In this document: positions 47,517-60,512 of the stretch, one piece after another
Layout: the number at the start of each line of letters is the position of its first letter
Position numbering within the stretch: the stretch's first letter is position 1
From: Gnetum montanum
Lineage: Eukaryota; Streptophyta; Gnetopsida; Gnetales; Gnetaceae
Assembly: GCA_015680685.1 (NCBI GenBank)
Contig: MNCI01023742.1
Location: forward strand, 1,654,089-1,718,088
Direction of reading: 5' to 3'
Length of the DNA stretch: 64,000 bases
Notes under the pieces: generated by a model
Databases searched by the model: none
Seen by the model: the letters and a program-made list of their open reading frames with translations, nothing else
Told to the model about the DNA's origin: nothing
Translations under genes and position numbers: made by a program

Positions 47517-50040
47517 ATGTCTCCTTCTTCTTACAAGAGTGTTTCACCACCTAGGTTTGACACAATGAATAATCAGAGGCACAGTACACATGATGACTCG
47601 CCAGTGCCCTAATAGTTTCGTGTGGTATATATTCATTCTGATGAGTATATACCAAACTTTACCTTTATCCTCCACTAGGATGAAGAAATGCATTGGTGTG
47701 ATTTAGAAGGTAACATAGTTTTAACTCCTGATCATTCAATCCCAAGCATGCTTCTTCGTGCTCTCACACGAATTGGTATGCAGCACTTATAGCCAAAGTA
47801 TGTTGTGCATGAACAGGACTTGAGAGAGTATCAACCCACAGAGGCACAACGTCAAAGGGACTTACAACAGGAGAGACATCATAAATCTATGAAGGGAAAG
47901 TGGTCTCAGGACATCTTGTATGTCCTAAGTGAAAATGAGGGTGGTGAACCTACCTCAGGATGTCTTCCACAAAATGATGTTCCTCCCATTGACTTCGATC
48001 AAGGGGTTGTGTATCAGAATCTTCACTCAACTATTTGTAACTCGGATTCTGGTATCGACGGACACAAAGGATCTGAAAAAGGAACACAAACACATGAAAA
48101 AGATGAACATTTTGATCATAATCGCAATCAAGGATGCGACCACCGAAGACAAGGTAGTAGGCACCATCATGGTGATGGTTCTCTTTCCTCTTCACCTTCA
48201 TCATCTTCTTCCCCCTCTCCTTCAGGATCGAAACACAGTCGCAAAGGGATTGATCTTGAGGATAATGGTAGGTGAAATAAGAATAATAGACAAAATAGTC
48301 GAGAAAGGGGACAAGGGCATTCTAGAGAAACATACCATGAAAGGAGGAAGAGTAGGGAATAGTATAAGCATCATAGACACCATAGAGAACACAATCATGA
48401 TGAACCCCTACTCGCTACCTGAAGTATGTTAGATATAACTGAGGTTGTTAGAATCCCAACAAGGTACCAAAAAGATAGTAGGGTCAAAAGATTGGACATG
48501 AACAATATCATATGATTTGAAGGGGGATACAACACTGATGCTCAAAATCATTTGCAAGCATTTCATGATGCATGTGCCTTGTAAAATATAGAAAACGGGT
48601 GGAAAAAACTCAAGTTGCTTGCACGGACATTGATTAAGGAAGCAGAATGCTAGTACTAGTCCTTAGAATCAAAATCCATTCACCGATGGAGTACCATGTT
48701 AGAACTATTCAATGAAAAGTATCAAACGTACTCTCGAGTGTCCAACCTGCGAAAGCAAATCCAAGGATGAAAACAAGGAGGACATGAACCCTTGGATGCT
48801 GCCATGGGCTGATATTATGCATTATTACATCGTTTCCTTGGCTATGGTTACTCGTAGAAGGAACAACTATGCCATATCATAGATGGACTTAGGCATGAAA
48901 CACGAAGAACCCTTGGGACTTATGCCTAAGGAAGACTATCTGAGCTTATAGCCCATCAAGTACAAATATTGTTGGAGCAAGTTGCCAAGAAGGAAGAAAA
49001 GTTAAGGAAAAGATAGAGTGTAGAGGAATACAATAGAGATCCTTCCCTTTGAAAGAAGGAAGTTAGATTTTGTGAGGATGAAGAAGAGTCACCACTTGAA
49101 GAGATGGCGAATAGGAAAACTTTTTCCATTCAAAAACTTGCATCAGAAGTATCAACAAAGGTGGACCAAATGTGGGACTCCCTAGATAATAAATTTCAAA
49201 CCGTTCTCAAAATAGTAGAGGAGTCTAGGGAACCAGGTAGTAACCGAAAAAGGAGAAAAAAGAAAGAAACTAAATATGCACATAACAAAGGTAAGGGCAA
49301 GGCTACCATTTTTGAAGAGGTTATGGATTCAAATACAGACAATGATGGTGAATGTGAGATATGTCAATATGACCATCCTAAGGGATGTTGCCCAGTAATC
49401 TCACATCTGCAGGAGTCTGGGGTGTACACACTAAACCCATGATTAAACAGACAAGAACCACCCCGAAGGTTACCTTATCCTCAAGTTAGCCCAATATAGT
49501 TCCACCAACCCTTGATGTATTATCCAAGTGGAACTCCACCATAACCAAATGAATAGAATCAATAGTGGCAACACCCACAATCATGGGGAATGCCACCACC
49601 ACGTGAACAGTACCCTTACCATTAACCTAACCCGTATGGATACTACGTGTAGCAACCAATCTCTCCACGTGACTCGACTAGTCGTGTTACTCCTTAATCT
49701 CACTACCAAACCCACAAGTACTATAGAACTCCTTCTCCTAAAGGATAGGTTCCACAAACATACTATCCTTCTCATCTAACTGCACCTCTTCCACCCTTAG
49801 CTCCATTACCAGCTGCTCCAGCTATGCAGGGTGAGCTCCCTACCCAGTAGCAGCAACGTAATGCTACAAGGGCTATTAACCCTCAACCTACTGTTGGTTC
49901 AGACAACCACATAAAGAAGAGATCTTTCTTTAGAAGCAACTGTCCAACTAAGTACTTGCAACCACAAGTGACAAATTCTCCAAATGCCCCACCACCATTC
50001 AAATCTTCAGAGCTTCCTTCGAATCAAAGACTGCATTAAC
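47517..50040 (+). pseudogene. Decayed gag of group C
   Basis: The start MSPSSYKSVSPPRFDTMNN at 47517 is followed in the same frame by VVYIHSDEYIPNF and a basic/Ser-rich linker (GSLSSSPSSSSSPSPSGSK). The gag core runs from about 48500 (FEGGYNTDAQNHLQAFHDAC; STMLELFNEKYQTYSRV; SNLRKQIQG) to about 48960. A coiled region precedes a Cys/His motif at about 49350-49395 (CEICQYDHPKGCCP, spacing C-x2-C-x3-H-x4-C). The tail is Pro/Tyr/Gln-rich and ends KKRSFFRSNC. At least 12 stops interrupt it, mostly TAG/TAA at positions where group B or F keeps Gln, Trp or Arg. Confidence 0.8.
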
Positions 50041-50044
50041 GCAC

Positions 50045-50644
50045 ATGGTCATGTTGACTTATGCGATTACCAATTGGATTAAAGCTAGCCATCTTCTTAG
50101 GAAATTCTCTGATCCTAGAAGTCCTCTTATATATTTGCAATTTGCTAGGAATGAACCTTGCAAAGCTCTTTTGGATTCAGGTTCTTGTGTTAACTTAATC
50201 TCTCAAGAAATGTACAAAGCCTGGAACTTGACTCCACTAAAAAAGAGTAACATACGTTTAGAGTTGGCCAACCAGTCCATCACTGTCCCATTAGGACTAG
50301 TGGGGGACATTATCACCACTGTTTGTGGGTGGTTGTATCTAGCCGATTTCCTAGTGATTCAAGTCAACAACTGTAAGGGGGACTTCCCAATCATAATGGA
50401 AAGAGCATGGATAAGCATAATTAATGCACACATAGGAATACGTGATCTTTCCTTAGCAATATCAAAGAAAAATACATTTGGAAAGATCGAGAAGAAGAAA
50501 GTTCCATGCATTGTATACAGTGACACAAGGTGTAATTGCGTGCAGAAGTCTTGGTTGGTACAACGTTTAACGTTGCCTACATGCAACCAGTGTGCACCAA
50601 TAACTAACATACAAAGATGCCTGTATGTAGTAGCCACAAGATAG
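50045..50644 (+). pseudogene. Aspartic protease domain of group C
   Basis: An open stretch of about 200 residues. The catalytic Asp is residue 44 within LLDSGSCVNLI (codon 50174-50176), with the typical downstream strand pair (IRLELANQSITVPLGLVGDI) and GDFPIIMERAWIS. The domain is essentially complete but cut off from gag and RT by frame changes and stops. Retroviral-type proteases act as dimers to process the polyprotein. Confidence 0.8.
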
Positions 50645-50854
50645 GAAGCCACCTAGTGGTTGATAGCTAACCAAGAGAACAATTCAACTATATGCATGGA
50701 ACGAACTGAGAGCTTGACTTACACGTACATTGATAGCATAGATACATTAGAGTAAGTCCATTGCCAACTTCCATGTCTTGACATCGAAAATATCAATTGG
50801 GGGAAGTAGGAAATCTTTGATGAGTTTAAGAAAAAGCCCCTTGAGTTAAAACCA

Positions 50855-52340
50855 TTGCCCACCGGTATGGAGTATACATTTCTCAAAAATCAAAAATTGG
50901 TAATCATTAACACTAAGCTCGCTCCTCAGCTAAAAGAAAGACTATTGAAAATGGTAAACAAATGGTCAAAAGCCTTTAGTTGTTCATACCTCGAATTAAC
51001 CAAAATAGATCCTAGGATATGCCAACATAGAATTTACACTGACCCCTCCATGAAATCTCAACGACAACTGTAGAGACGACTGAACCCAAAGCTTAAGCAA
51101 GTGGTTAAAGAAGAAATTGAGTAACTTCTAAAAGTTGGGTTCATCTATCCCATTACTGATAGTGAATGGGTTAGTTTGTTAGTCATTGTGCCCAAAAAGG
51201 GAGGTAAATGGAGGGTGTGTATAGAATTTAGGCTACTAAACATGGCAACACTTAAAGACCACTTCCCATTACCATTCACCGACCAAGTCTTAGATACCAT
51301 TATAGGGCATTGCTACTATAGTTTTTTGGATGGTTATAGTGGATATAATGAAATTCAAATAGCACCAGAAGACTAAGCCAAGACTATGTTCACAAGTCCT
51401 TGGGGGACATTTGCATATAAGCAGATGCTGTTTGGCTTGTGCAATGCCTCAGCAACATTTCAACGTTTGGTTCTAAGTATCTTTCAGTAGCAAATAGGAA
51501 ATGGTGTAAAGGTCTTTATGGATAATTTCTCCACCTATGGAGTGGACTTTGAACAAGCATTGGACTAATTAAAGCAAGTACTGAAACGATGTGTAGAAAT
51601 CAACTTAAGGCTCAATTGGCAAAAAATCCATTTAATGGTCCAAGGAGGCGTGGTATTAGGGCACAAGATTTCACAAACAGGGATAGAAGTAGATCCTGAA
51701 AAGATTAAGGTCATCTAAGGAATCACTTGGAAACTTGAAACTATAAAAGACATCTGATCATTCCTTGGACATACTGGCTATTATAGATGCTTCATTAAGA
51801 ACTTTTCAAGGATTGCGAAACCTTTGGTAGAACTAATGAAGAAGGACATATGTTTTGAATGGACCAAGGAATGTGAGCTAGCCTTCCAAACCTTAAAACA
51901 AAAGCTTGTAGAAACACGTATTCTACAAGCTCTTGACTAGTCCAAATCGTTCCACATAATGACTGACACGTCCAAATTTGCCTTAGGAGCTATACTTACA
52001 TAGTTAGATGACCAAAAATGACCCTATTACATCCACTGTGCAAGTCGAAGTATTGCTGGTGCACAACTCAATTACATCACAACTGAAAAAGAGTTAATGA
52101 CTTTGGTGTTTGCACTAGAGAAATTTAGGCACTATGTATTAGGCTATAAGATATTTGTACATAGGGATCATAGTGCAATTTGGTTCCTAATGAATAAACC
52201 AATGGTGAGCTCTCACATCATATGATGGCTCATGATCTTATAAGAGTTCGATCTTACGATGATCAATCATAAAGGCACCGAGAATGTTGTTGTTGATCAT
52301 TTATCTCGGTTGTGGTGCAACAAAAAAAAGGATGCATATC
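50855..52340 (+). pseudogene. Reverse transcriptase and RNase H of group C
   Basis: RT motifs in order: VIVPKKGGKWRVCIEFRLLN (about 51185), FLDGYSGYNEIQIAPED (about 51327), TSPWGTFAYKQMLFGLCNAS (about 51390), then VKVFMDNFSTYG (about 51508). The last corresponds to the catalytic F/Y-M-D-D box, and the second Asp is now Asn. Connection sequence (GHTGYYRCFIKNFSRIAKPL, about 51768) leads to RNase H (MTDTSKFALGAI, about 51959; EKELMTLVFALEKFRHYVLG, about 52088). Stops occur throughout. The box is FMD-type, as in Athila/Tat elements. Confidence 0.9.
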
Positions 52341-52479
52341 CAATTTCTGATCATTTCCCTGATAAACTCCTCTTTGCAGGTGTGATAAATAATCAATTAA
52401 CCATAATTAAAAATTATTATAGTAGCATTCTTATCTATCTTTTCACACAAAAAATACTAGAAGAACTTGACATTAAGAA

Positions 52480-53640
52480 GAAATAATAGTTTCTTCATTG
52501 AGCCAAATATTTCATGGAAATCAACGAGCACCTTTATAAGGTGTGTTCCGATGGCTTGGTCCAATGGTGTGTTCCCAATGTAGATCAATTGTGAGTTCTT
52601 TAAGATGCTCATGAGGGCCCTTGTGGGGGTCATTACACAGGGAGACAAATAACCATAAAAATCTTACTTATAGGATATTATTGGCCTACATTGTTCCAGG
52701 ATGCTCATCATTTTGTCCAATCTTGTGAGCGCTGCCAATGTGATGGGGGAATGACTGCTAGAATGAAGGACCCACAATAATGGATTCAACCTTTAGAACC
52801 CTTCGACATATGGGGTATTGATTTTATGAGGCCTATTACACCAATGTCCAATGGAAAGGCCTACATTGTTGTTGCTATTAACTATTTTACAAAATGGGCA
52901 GAAGTAGCTGTCGTTATGGACTACACATCATCTACTGTTGCACGATTTTTTCAACAACAAGTCGTAAATAGGTTTGGCGTGCCTCGTGCACTTATTTCTG
53001 ATAATGGTACACATTTTATAGGTGTGAATTTTTGAAAGTTGATGCAACGGTTAGGAGTTGAGCATAGATTGACTACACCATATCATCCTCAAGCGAATGG
53101 TCAAGCTGAGGTCACCAATAAGGAGATCACAAAAATATTGACACAAACCATTAGCAAGTATAGGCAAGACTGGAGCACTAAACTGAATGATGCTCTCTGG
53201 GCATACTGCTCCACATGGAAACTCCCTATAGGCTACTCTCCCTATGAGTTAGTGTGCGGTAAAATTTTGACGCTTCCTATTCAAGTAGAGCTCCATACAC
53301 TATCCACAACATGTGACCTTAACCTTGACCTCAATCTAACATATAAAGAATGGTTAATGAACCTTAACTTACTATATGAGAATTGACTAGCTGCCTTGTT
53401 ATCCAATGAACTGCATAAGACCTTTAACAAATAACATCATGACTTAAGAATTAGGAAAGTCAAATACCAACCGGGAGATAAGGTTCTTTATTGGAATTCC
53501 ACACATGTACCACAAAAAACTAAATTTCAAATGTTGTGGGTAGGACCTTATATCATTCATGAAACTTTTCCTTCAGAGGCCATGATGATCTACAAACCTG
53601 AAAGCTCGAATAAGAAGTTATTGGTCAACATCCAATAAAA
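52480..53640 (+). pseudogene. Integrase of group C
   Basis: Zinc region GHYTGRQITIKILLIGYYWP and CERCQCDGG (about 52624-52750). Core with the three catalytic residues: Asp in IWGIDFMRP (about 52810), Asp in ALISDNGTHF (about 52990) and Glu in NKEITKILTQTI (about 53115, after HPQANGQAEVT). The C-terminal part (VKYQPGDKVLYWN, FQMLWVGPYIIHETFP; about 53460-53570) is the GPY/F-like module; no chromodomain follows. Stops at about 52490, 53036 and 53384 break the frame. Confidence 0.9.
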
Positions 53641-55614
53641 CAAACCCTTCCATGAGTCTAAAACAACCAGTACTAATATTACCTTTGTTGGTGGACAACC
53701 TTGCTCATTATTTTGGATCTCCTCCTTCTAATTCAGTCATGGGGGAGATGGCCACCAATGCTAACCATTCTAAACCCTTAGTTCCTTTGTCTTTTTTGTT
53801 TTACACATTGTTCATCTTTACTTATTTTTATTTTACACCATCGTTAACATTTATACTGTTTCTTTGTTTGATTTATTCTTATTCATCACATAATAAGTGC
53901 TCATGATGGTGGGTTGTATTATAATAAGTGTTGATTGCTAATTTTTGGTTTTTACCTTTGACTTTCAATGTTGATGCTAAGATATGGTTTCTTTTGATAA
54001 AACAAGCAATGAGTCCACATCACCCAATTATCCATGCAACTCTATCGTCTCCCTTGTTTTGGAAATGTGTTGTCCCTTTTCTAAGAAAACTTATTAATGA
54101 ATTGGTGCCTTAGTACTCTTTGAACCAAGGAAAAATTCAAATGGATGGAAAAGGGTGTGACCTCAAGGGGATTCAATGCATTTGTGCTAGCTATTCTCTC
54201 GGGTACTTGGATGTTTTTCATAGGTTTTTCGCCATCCTGCTCTTGATGAAATATCAGGGAATTGACTAAATTAAATAAGTCTTTGCATGATGTGGTTCTC
54301 ACATTCAAAAAAAAAATTGGTGAGAATTCAAAGCACACCCTTTAGACATAATAAAGAAACATGGGCTACAAGCACTAGTTATGGCACTGGAAAGGCATGT
54401 TACCCATGACTAAAGGTTCCCTCTAAGGCCCTTTCTCACTTCCTGCTTCTTCTCTTATTGGGATGGTGGTGGCTCTGTGGACACATCCTTGTTACTTCGG
54501 GAGGATGAGTTGGTCAAGTGTGTTGATGCGAGGTCACTGGATTTGGATAGAATTTATTAATTCACCTTAACCACATACTACACAAGGGACTTTACACCAC
54601 CTTAATTTTGGGACTCCATCCCATTCTCTCCTCTCTTTCTGTATTTCTTTCCACATTCCACCTCATTGCCAGTTTTATGATGAGTCTATATCTTGGTTGA
54701 CGCATTGTTAGTCTTCGGTAAAACTCTTGTGGGTAAATTATTAACCTTTTTTTCCATATGTTATTTTGAGAGCCTACAAACTCTTTGGTTTGTAGGTTTG
54801 TCAAGGCATTCAGGGCATGAGCTTGCTTTGGGGAGGACCCACTGGCATTCCTTTTTGGTGCAATTATTAAGCTCTTTCCCTTCAACGTTTCTCACAATCA
54901 ACTATTTCTCATTCACCCCATCAATGACATTTGTTTTTGCTTTTCTTTTATTGGCTTCACGATTGTTATTTCTCTTATCCTTATTGTTCTTTAAAGATTT
55001 CCACCTTATTGCTACTAGAGGTTCGCTCTTAGTCGTGGGGGCTCTATCACAATTTTTCCATTCCATAATTATCTTACCCCTACACCTTGGGTAGTTATCA
55101 GTCATAAACCTCTAACCTAGTATCTACCATACCCACAACCTAGCCAATGTGCTTTATATCAAGGCAAGGTATCAACTGCATTAGGTTTTATCTACCCTTG
55201 CTAATCCATAAGTGTGTTGTGTGTGTAGATGGTGATTACACGAACAATGGACTGGGATAAGAGGGAGCACTCAGGATGGACTGGAGTTGGAGCGTTTATG
55301 CTAGAAACAAGTTTGGACATGTGGCTATGGATGAACAACGGTGTGCATAGTTTCGACATTAACAACAATGCGCCTCATTTTCTCTCTCTCTCTCTCTTCA
55401 AGCTATTGAATGAGGGTCTGGATGTCATCTATGTACAATGTTCACCACAATGGGCATGAATACCAATATTGTTATATATTTGTCGATCTGTTCCTCGGGC
55501 ACTTTGAGTCTATCATCCCATGTCATTGTCAGTTGTCATTCAGTCAATAATCCCATACCTTCCCAATATTTTGTAAGGAACTCAAGGATGAGTTGTCATT
55601 CAATTGTGGGGGTA
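53641..55614 (+). other. 3' untranslated region of group C
   Basis: Begins soon before CATGGGGGAGATG (53740-53752). Blocks are shared with group B (ACAAGCACTAGTTATGG at 54370; GGCATGTTACCCATG). Contains short frames such as MVITRTMDWDKREHSG (55229) with no recognised domain. Ends with the polypurine tract TTGTGGGGGTA (55604-55614). Confidence 0.6.
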
Positions 55615-56433
55615 TGATGAGCATGATATCGGGGCCGCGATATCGGGTCCGTGATATTAGATCCTGCCAAGTGATATTGGACATTTGATATTGGGACCTA
55701 TCTCGTTGTCTATAAATAAGAGGCGGGTGCACTTGGTTTGGAATTTAGTTCTTAGTCCCTTACAAAAAATCTTGAGGTTTCTCCCTCTAAAATTTAGAAT
55801 TATTTTTGAGTGCCCATAGTAGGAGTCATAAAGCAAATGGATCTTTATTCGAGCATTGTGTACCTGAGCACAACTTGTGTCTGAAAATAAAGATGAACTT
55901 TGTGATAAACCTCGCAGCATTCAGAATAGCTTATCTCTCACCCTTAATGCTATTTATAGTTTTTTAATGCTTTCATTAGTTAATTAATGTTGCTTTTATT
56001 GATTTGTTAATGTTCACAAGTAAGCACACTCAGTACGACCACTTCGAGTATGTGTGGAACACTTGGTAACCCAATAAAAATTAGTGTTTGGTAATCCTAG
56101 TAGTGCTGCACTAGTTCAGGATGTGTACGAAAAGTGGGAACGGATGCTGGTGTTAGGACCTAGGTGATTAGTTAATTTAAATTAGTTATTCAATCAATTC
56201 ACTTCTTCTCTCTTAGCATTAGGACATAAAACATAAAAAGAATAAAAATCATATACCTCAAGTTTACTTAACCATACAATCATGCCATATGAGTAAGCTT
56301 GGGATGACAACGATCGTCTAACCCATCCTTGTTCTGTGAAGGCGCATAAGCACTTAGTCCTTGGAGTTCAACCGAATCATGTGTAATGCTTGTATTCATA
56401 TGGTTGAGCATAGGGGTACCTCGCCGCTCATCA
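55615..56433 (+). repeat. 3' LTR of group C (family IV)
   Basis: 819 bases, homologous to 46537-47379 with many point differences, so the element is old. GATATC cluster retained in part (two GATATC, three GATATT). Confidence 0.9.
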
Positions 56434-57489
56434 CATAATATTTGGATTTAGTGCATTAAATGTGATTTAATTATTGAAGTAAACCTGCTCCATTATCTCA
56501 CTTGATCATGATTCTAGGGATATCAATTGATATGCTAGTCTTCATAATAAAGTTTTCATGCTTTTGTTCACATTTTATGGTAATATAAGAGATTTAATAG
56601 TTTTTATATTCTAATTCATGCTTGTTTATATTGTTATTAGTTCTTGCTTGGTAATCCTATGTCACAAGTTTGACTTCATTGTAAAAAACTAAGTTAGAAA
56701 TTAAAAAAAAATTCCATAAAAGTTTTTTAAATTATTCTCTGCATAGCAGGAAGGATCTATTTATCAATACTAAATGCTAGCTATATTTCATAAATAAAAT
56801 TTCTTTGACATAAACCACTTACCCTCCTCATGTATCATCTAACCAAAAACAAACCAGTTTGCCTAATTAGCAATAAATCCAAGGGGTCTTAGAGAATGTA
56901 AGCAAAAAATTTAAGTTTTAGTTTTAATATTAATATGTTGCCTAGGCTTAATTATTTATTGAATGCCAATCACAATGTGTAAATATGAAAGTATCAAATT
57001 TAGAAAATATCAAAAACTTCCATTCCCTTAAAAATTAAGCATATCATTTTTACAATATTTAAAATATCAAAATTTGCTTATTAGTACTCACCACTTGGAT
57101 ATTTGTGACCCTAGATATACTCTTTGTAACATGGAAGACACATTTATCCATTTTTTTATTTGTTTACTTGCTCAATGTTCTTGGTCTTGGTGCATCTCAT
57201 ATTTATATAGTTTTAAGCTAAGGTTGCAGGAAGTTTTATATGGTGATACTCTTCAACTTTAAGAATTTTTATTTCATCATTGAATTTGCTTTAGTTCTCT
57301 TATTTTTCTAAGCAATTTGGAAATTTAGATGTAACATAGTTATCATAGAGATTTTCCAGCTAACATTCTTACCTTATATGCTTAAGGTGACATAGTTTAA
57401 CAATTCATGTTTTAGATTTAACCTTGAATGAATATTTTATTTTTATATTTATTTATTTATAAAAAGCCTTTAGTAGGTAAAAACCTACT

Positions 57490-58620
57490 TTTGAAAGAGG
57501 AAATATTTTTTCAAGATTGGTTATAAGGATGAAAACCTGAAAAGACATATCCAAAACCATTGCACCATTTCTTTGATGTTTTACTAAGGTTTTACCTCTT
57601 TTTGATGTCTCTGTATGGTTGTACTCTAAATGTTTTCTTTATAATACATTTTATTTTTTAGGTCTAACATCCCTACACTATCTTCCCACCTTGAAACCCC
57701 AAATATAAACTTGCAATTTGTTGTTTAACTAATATATAAATTATCAATTTAACTACCATGTCATTGATAACAATTAAATATGTTACTTTGGAATTTTTTA
57801 ATTAAATTGAAGAAGCTTCATCCTCTAATTGAAGCTCAGTTGCTTTATAACGTACAATCTCATCTAAATTCATGATATTGTTTCAAAGTTTATGAGAAAT
57901 CTATATAACAATTTATTTCAATATTCTTCAATTTTAGCATCAAGCACAAATTCTATCCCACAGTACTTTATTTTACCTTATTAAATTTTGCTCAAAGTCA
58001 AGGAAGTTTCCCTAGTTTCATAATTCAAATAAGTTTGACATTTTTTATTACACAAAGTACCCATAATCATTAATGATTTAATTTATTTTATGAAGGTATA
58101 AAATCATTACAATGAAAGAAATATTGTTACATTTTCATGGGAGGTATAGTTAGTATTCTCAAGTATTGTAGATTTTTATTCTCATATTTTATTATCACGT
58201 TAATAATTAAAGCCCCTAGAGAAAGCTGAACATTTCATTTGTTTTCTATAGGATTAATTTCTTTTTATTTTGGAGGCTTAAAGATGGAAAGCTTTTAGCT
58301 TTTGATGTTATTTGTTCTTTATCTCTAATTAATGTATTCTTTTTTCTTTAGAAAGAGTTTTTTCATCTCCTTACAAGAAACCATTTAGTAAGAAGTGAAA
58401 ACCAGTGAGGGTGCTTCTGAATAAGGGCAACACCTAATCCTTTTCCTACCCCAAAAGGGAGGTTTTTCAAGATTGGTAATAAGGATGAAAACCCAAAAAG
58501 ACACCCCTAAAATCATTGGACTTTTTCTTTAGAATTTCTCTTTGATGATTTGATATACTCTAAATTTTTTAAATATTATTATTCATTTCTTTGGGGTTTG
58601 ACACCCCCATTAACAATTAA
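57490..58620. repeat. Two diverged copies of an unidentified 0.2-kb repeat
   Basis: TTTTTCAAGATTGGTTATAAGGATGAAAACC...AAAAGACA...CCATT recurs at about 57509-57600 and 58465-58560, each followed by CTCTAAAT...TTTT and a GGTYTRACA...CC end (57660 and 58597). Confidence 0.55.
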
Positions 58621-59189
58621 AAAGCACATTCTTAAGGCCTATGTGTTTACCTAGTTCACACTCAAATCAAGAAGGCTATTCCATGCTAAATTCATTGTAA
58701 CTTTAATTATGAAATAACAAGTTTACATTATATATATTTATGGATCATACAAAATTAATCATTAGAAAGCCATTATAGAAAATTTTATTTGCAGATATGA
58801 ATGATCACTTTGTTATTCTACATGTTCCTACATAATGAAATGGGTTGAGATAGTAGTTTTAAATATAATTAAGTTTTTACATTATTCATATCTAAAAGAA
58901 ATTAAGCTAGTAATTGTGAAGGTTCAACGATAAGGACATTTAGCTATAAAGCACAACTATTGAACTTAACTTTCTTACTCTGGCAATTTCGATTACAAGC
59001 CTAGATACAAAAGGAGACGGATTAGTGTTAGGTTAGCACCCAGTTCTAAAACCTTGTCAAATCTTAGGGATGAGTTTTTTACCATCAAAAGGAAGAGTAA
59101 GAAAACATGAAAAGAATGATCTAAGATTATTTGAAAAAACTACAAATAAATAATCTAGCTCTTTATAGAGGCAAATAGTGAAAAATAAT

Positions 59190-59246
59190 TCATGTAGCCA
59201 AGCCCATTTTGGTGGGACAAGGCTACCGTAATGATGATGATGATTG
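59190..59246 (+). repeat. LINE/SINE-like 3' end with (ATG)n tail
   Basis: CCCATTTTGGTGGGACAAGGCTACCG followed by ATGATGATGATG. Ends of this type (GGGAYAAGGCT plus a trinucleotide tail) are common for plant RTE-related LINEs and the SINEs that use them. The 5' extent is not defined. Confidence 0.5.
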
Positions 59247-60324
59247 AACTTGATTTTCTAAATTAATTTGAAGATCTCTAAGAAACATCTAGTTGCCTAA
59301 ACCAAATGTATCAATATTGGATTTTGATGTGTTATCGTATCTATCAGAGTTTGGTTTTACATCTTATGATAACTTTAATTTACCAAGATCAATAAGGAGA
59401 CATGTAACAAATTTATGATTTCTTGTGAACATAATGAACTTTCTTTTGTGGATATGATTCTTGAGTGGTACCTCTTCATGGAATCATTTAGTCATGATTA
59501 TAAAGTACATGACCTTATTTCTTTATGACACTTCAACTAAGCACCTATTCATAGGTTTCCTTATCTATAAAATTCTTTGTAAACTTTAACAATTTTTTTT
59601 TGTTTAGTTGTATTATGTATGATTGGGTTTCTTTAAACTCTCCCTTCACCTCCATAGCTTGATGTTAACATCTTTCATACTTGGACTTCACAATTAAAAA
59701 GTCTTGGTGTTTCATTAAGGAGGTGAACTTACAATCGCTTTTCTTCATTGGTTAACACATTGGCTTACATATTGCTCTACACATTTATGTTGTTGTCTTC
59801 TTTTGATCCTTTTTAATGCTTCTTTCTTCCTCTTCATGAGTTCACTTATACATACTTCTTTTGGTTATCAATTTCATGGATCATGAATTTCATGGTTTGT
59901 ATTTCTTATGAAAAGATCCAATTATTTTTTTTGTGCCTTATAACCATTCATGAATCATTGTTAGGATATTTAACAATGCTTTGCAAGTTTTTAAACTAAG
60001 AAACTAATGATTGTGCATTGTCATTTTGGTTATACTTTAACACTCTCCTTCAGGAATTAGTTTCTATATATCTTACTAAAAATTGTCATACAATCAATGA
60101 ATGTTAAATTTAGAAATATGAATGATGAGTGGCTCTATTTCCTCATGTTGAACAACTCATAAAAATGTGTCATCACTACATACTCCTCTTCAATCACAAA
60201 TTTGTGAACATGATCACAACATGACAAGATATTGTAAATATCTACTAGAGTTATCCATGATGAACTTTTTTTGCTTATTACTTATTTATTTTATAAGTAT
60301 TTCTAGTTATTTAACTAGTTAATG

Positions 60325-60400
60325 ATGAGGTGTTAGCTTAGTGGTAAGAGTCTTAACATGAAAACTTCAAGAGGTAGGTAGTAGCCCTTAAAAATGATTG
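60325..60400 (+). repeat. SINE-like A-box copy
   Basis: GAGGTGTTAGCTTAGTGGTAAGAGTCTTAAC matches the A-box words at 23941 and 43493 over about 25 bases. The B box is not clear. Confidence 0.45.
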
Positions 60401-60512
60401 ATAAGTTATGAGTTAGATTTTGGTGAGAAATGCTAAGTTATACAACTATAAATTGACTATATGTCTTAGAAATAAATATTGTTAAAAGAAAAGATTTAGG
60501 CTTGAACACCTA

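Larger units (their letters stand above)
46537..56433 (+). mobile_element. Full-length Gypsy-like element (group C); TSD CATAA
   Basis: LTRs 46537-47379 and 55615-56433, flanked by perfect CATAA at 46532-46536 and 56434-56438. Internal order is gag, protease, RT, RNase H, integrase, then about 2 kb of untranslated 3' sequence. The RT/integrase style, the tRNA-Asp-like primer site and the long 3' region fit the Athila/Tat side of plant Ty3/Gypsy. Every coding domain has stops, so the copy is inactive, but it is the nearest thing here to an autonomous partner for groups A, B and F. Confidence 0.95.
56439..60512. other. AT-rich intergenic sequence
   Basis: No gene recognised. Two diverged repeat copies lie at about 57490-57690 and 58440-58620. 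A LINE/SINE-like 3' end is at about 59190-59246, and a SINE-like A box at 60333. Confidence 0.4.

Noticed and set aside
50359-50652. A 97-residue minus-strand ORF over the protease.
   Set aside because: It is antisense to a clear aspartic protease with the LLDSGS motif.
55229-55459. An env-like ORF in the group C 3' region.
   Set aside because: It is only 76 residues, with no signal peptide, membrane anchor or conservation in group B.
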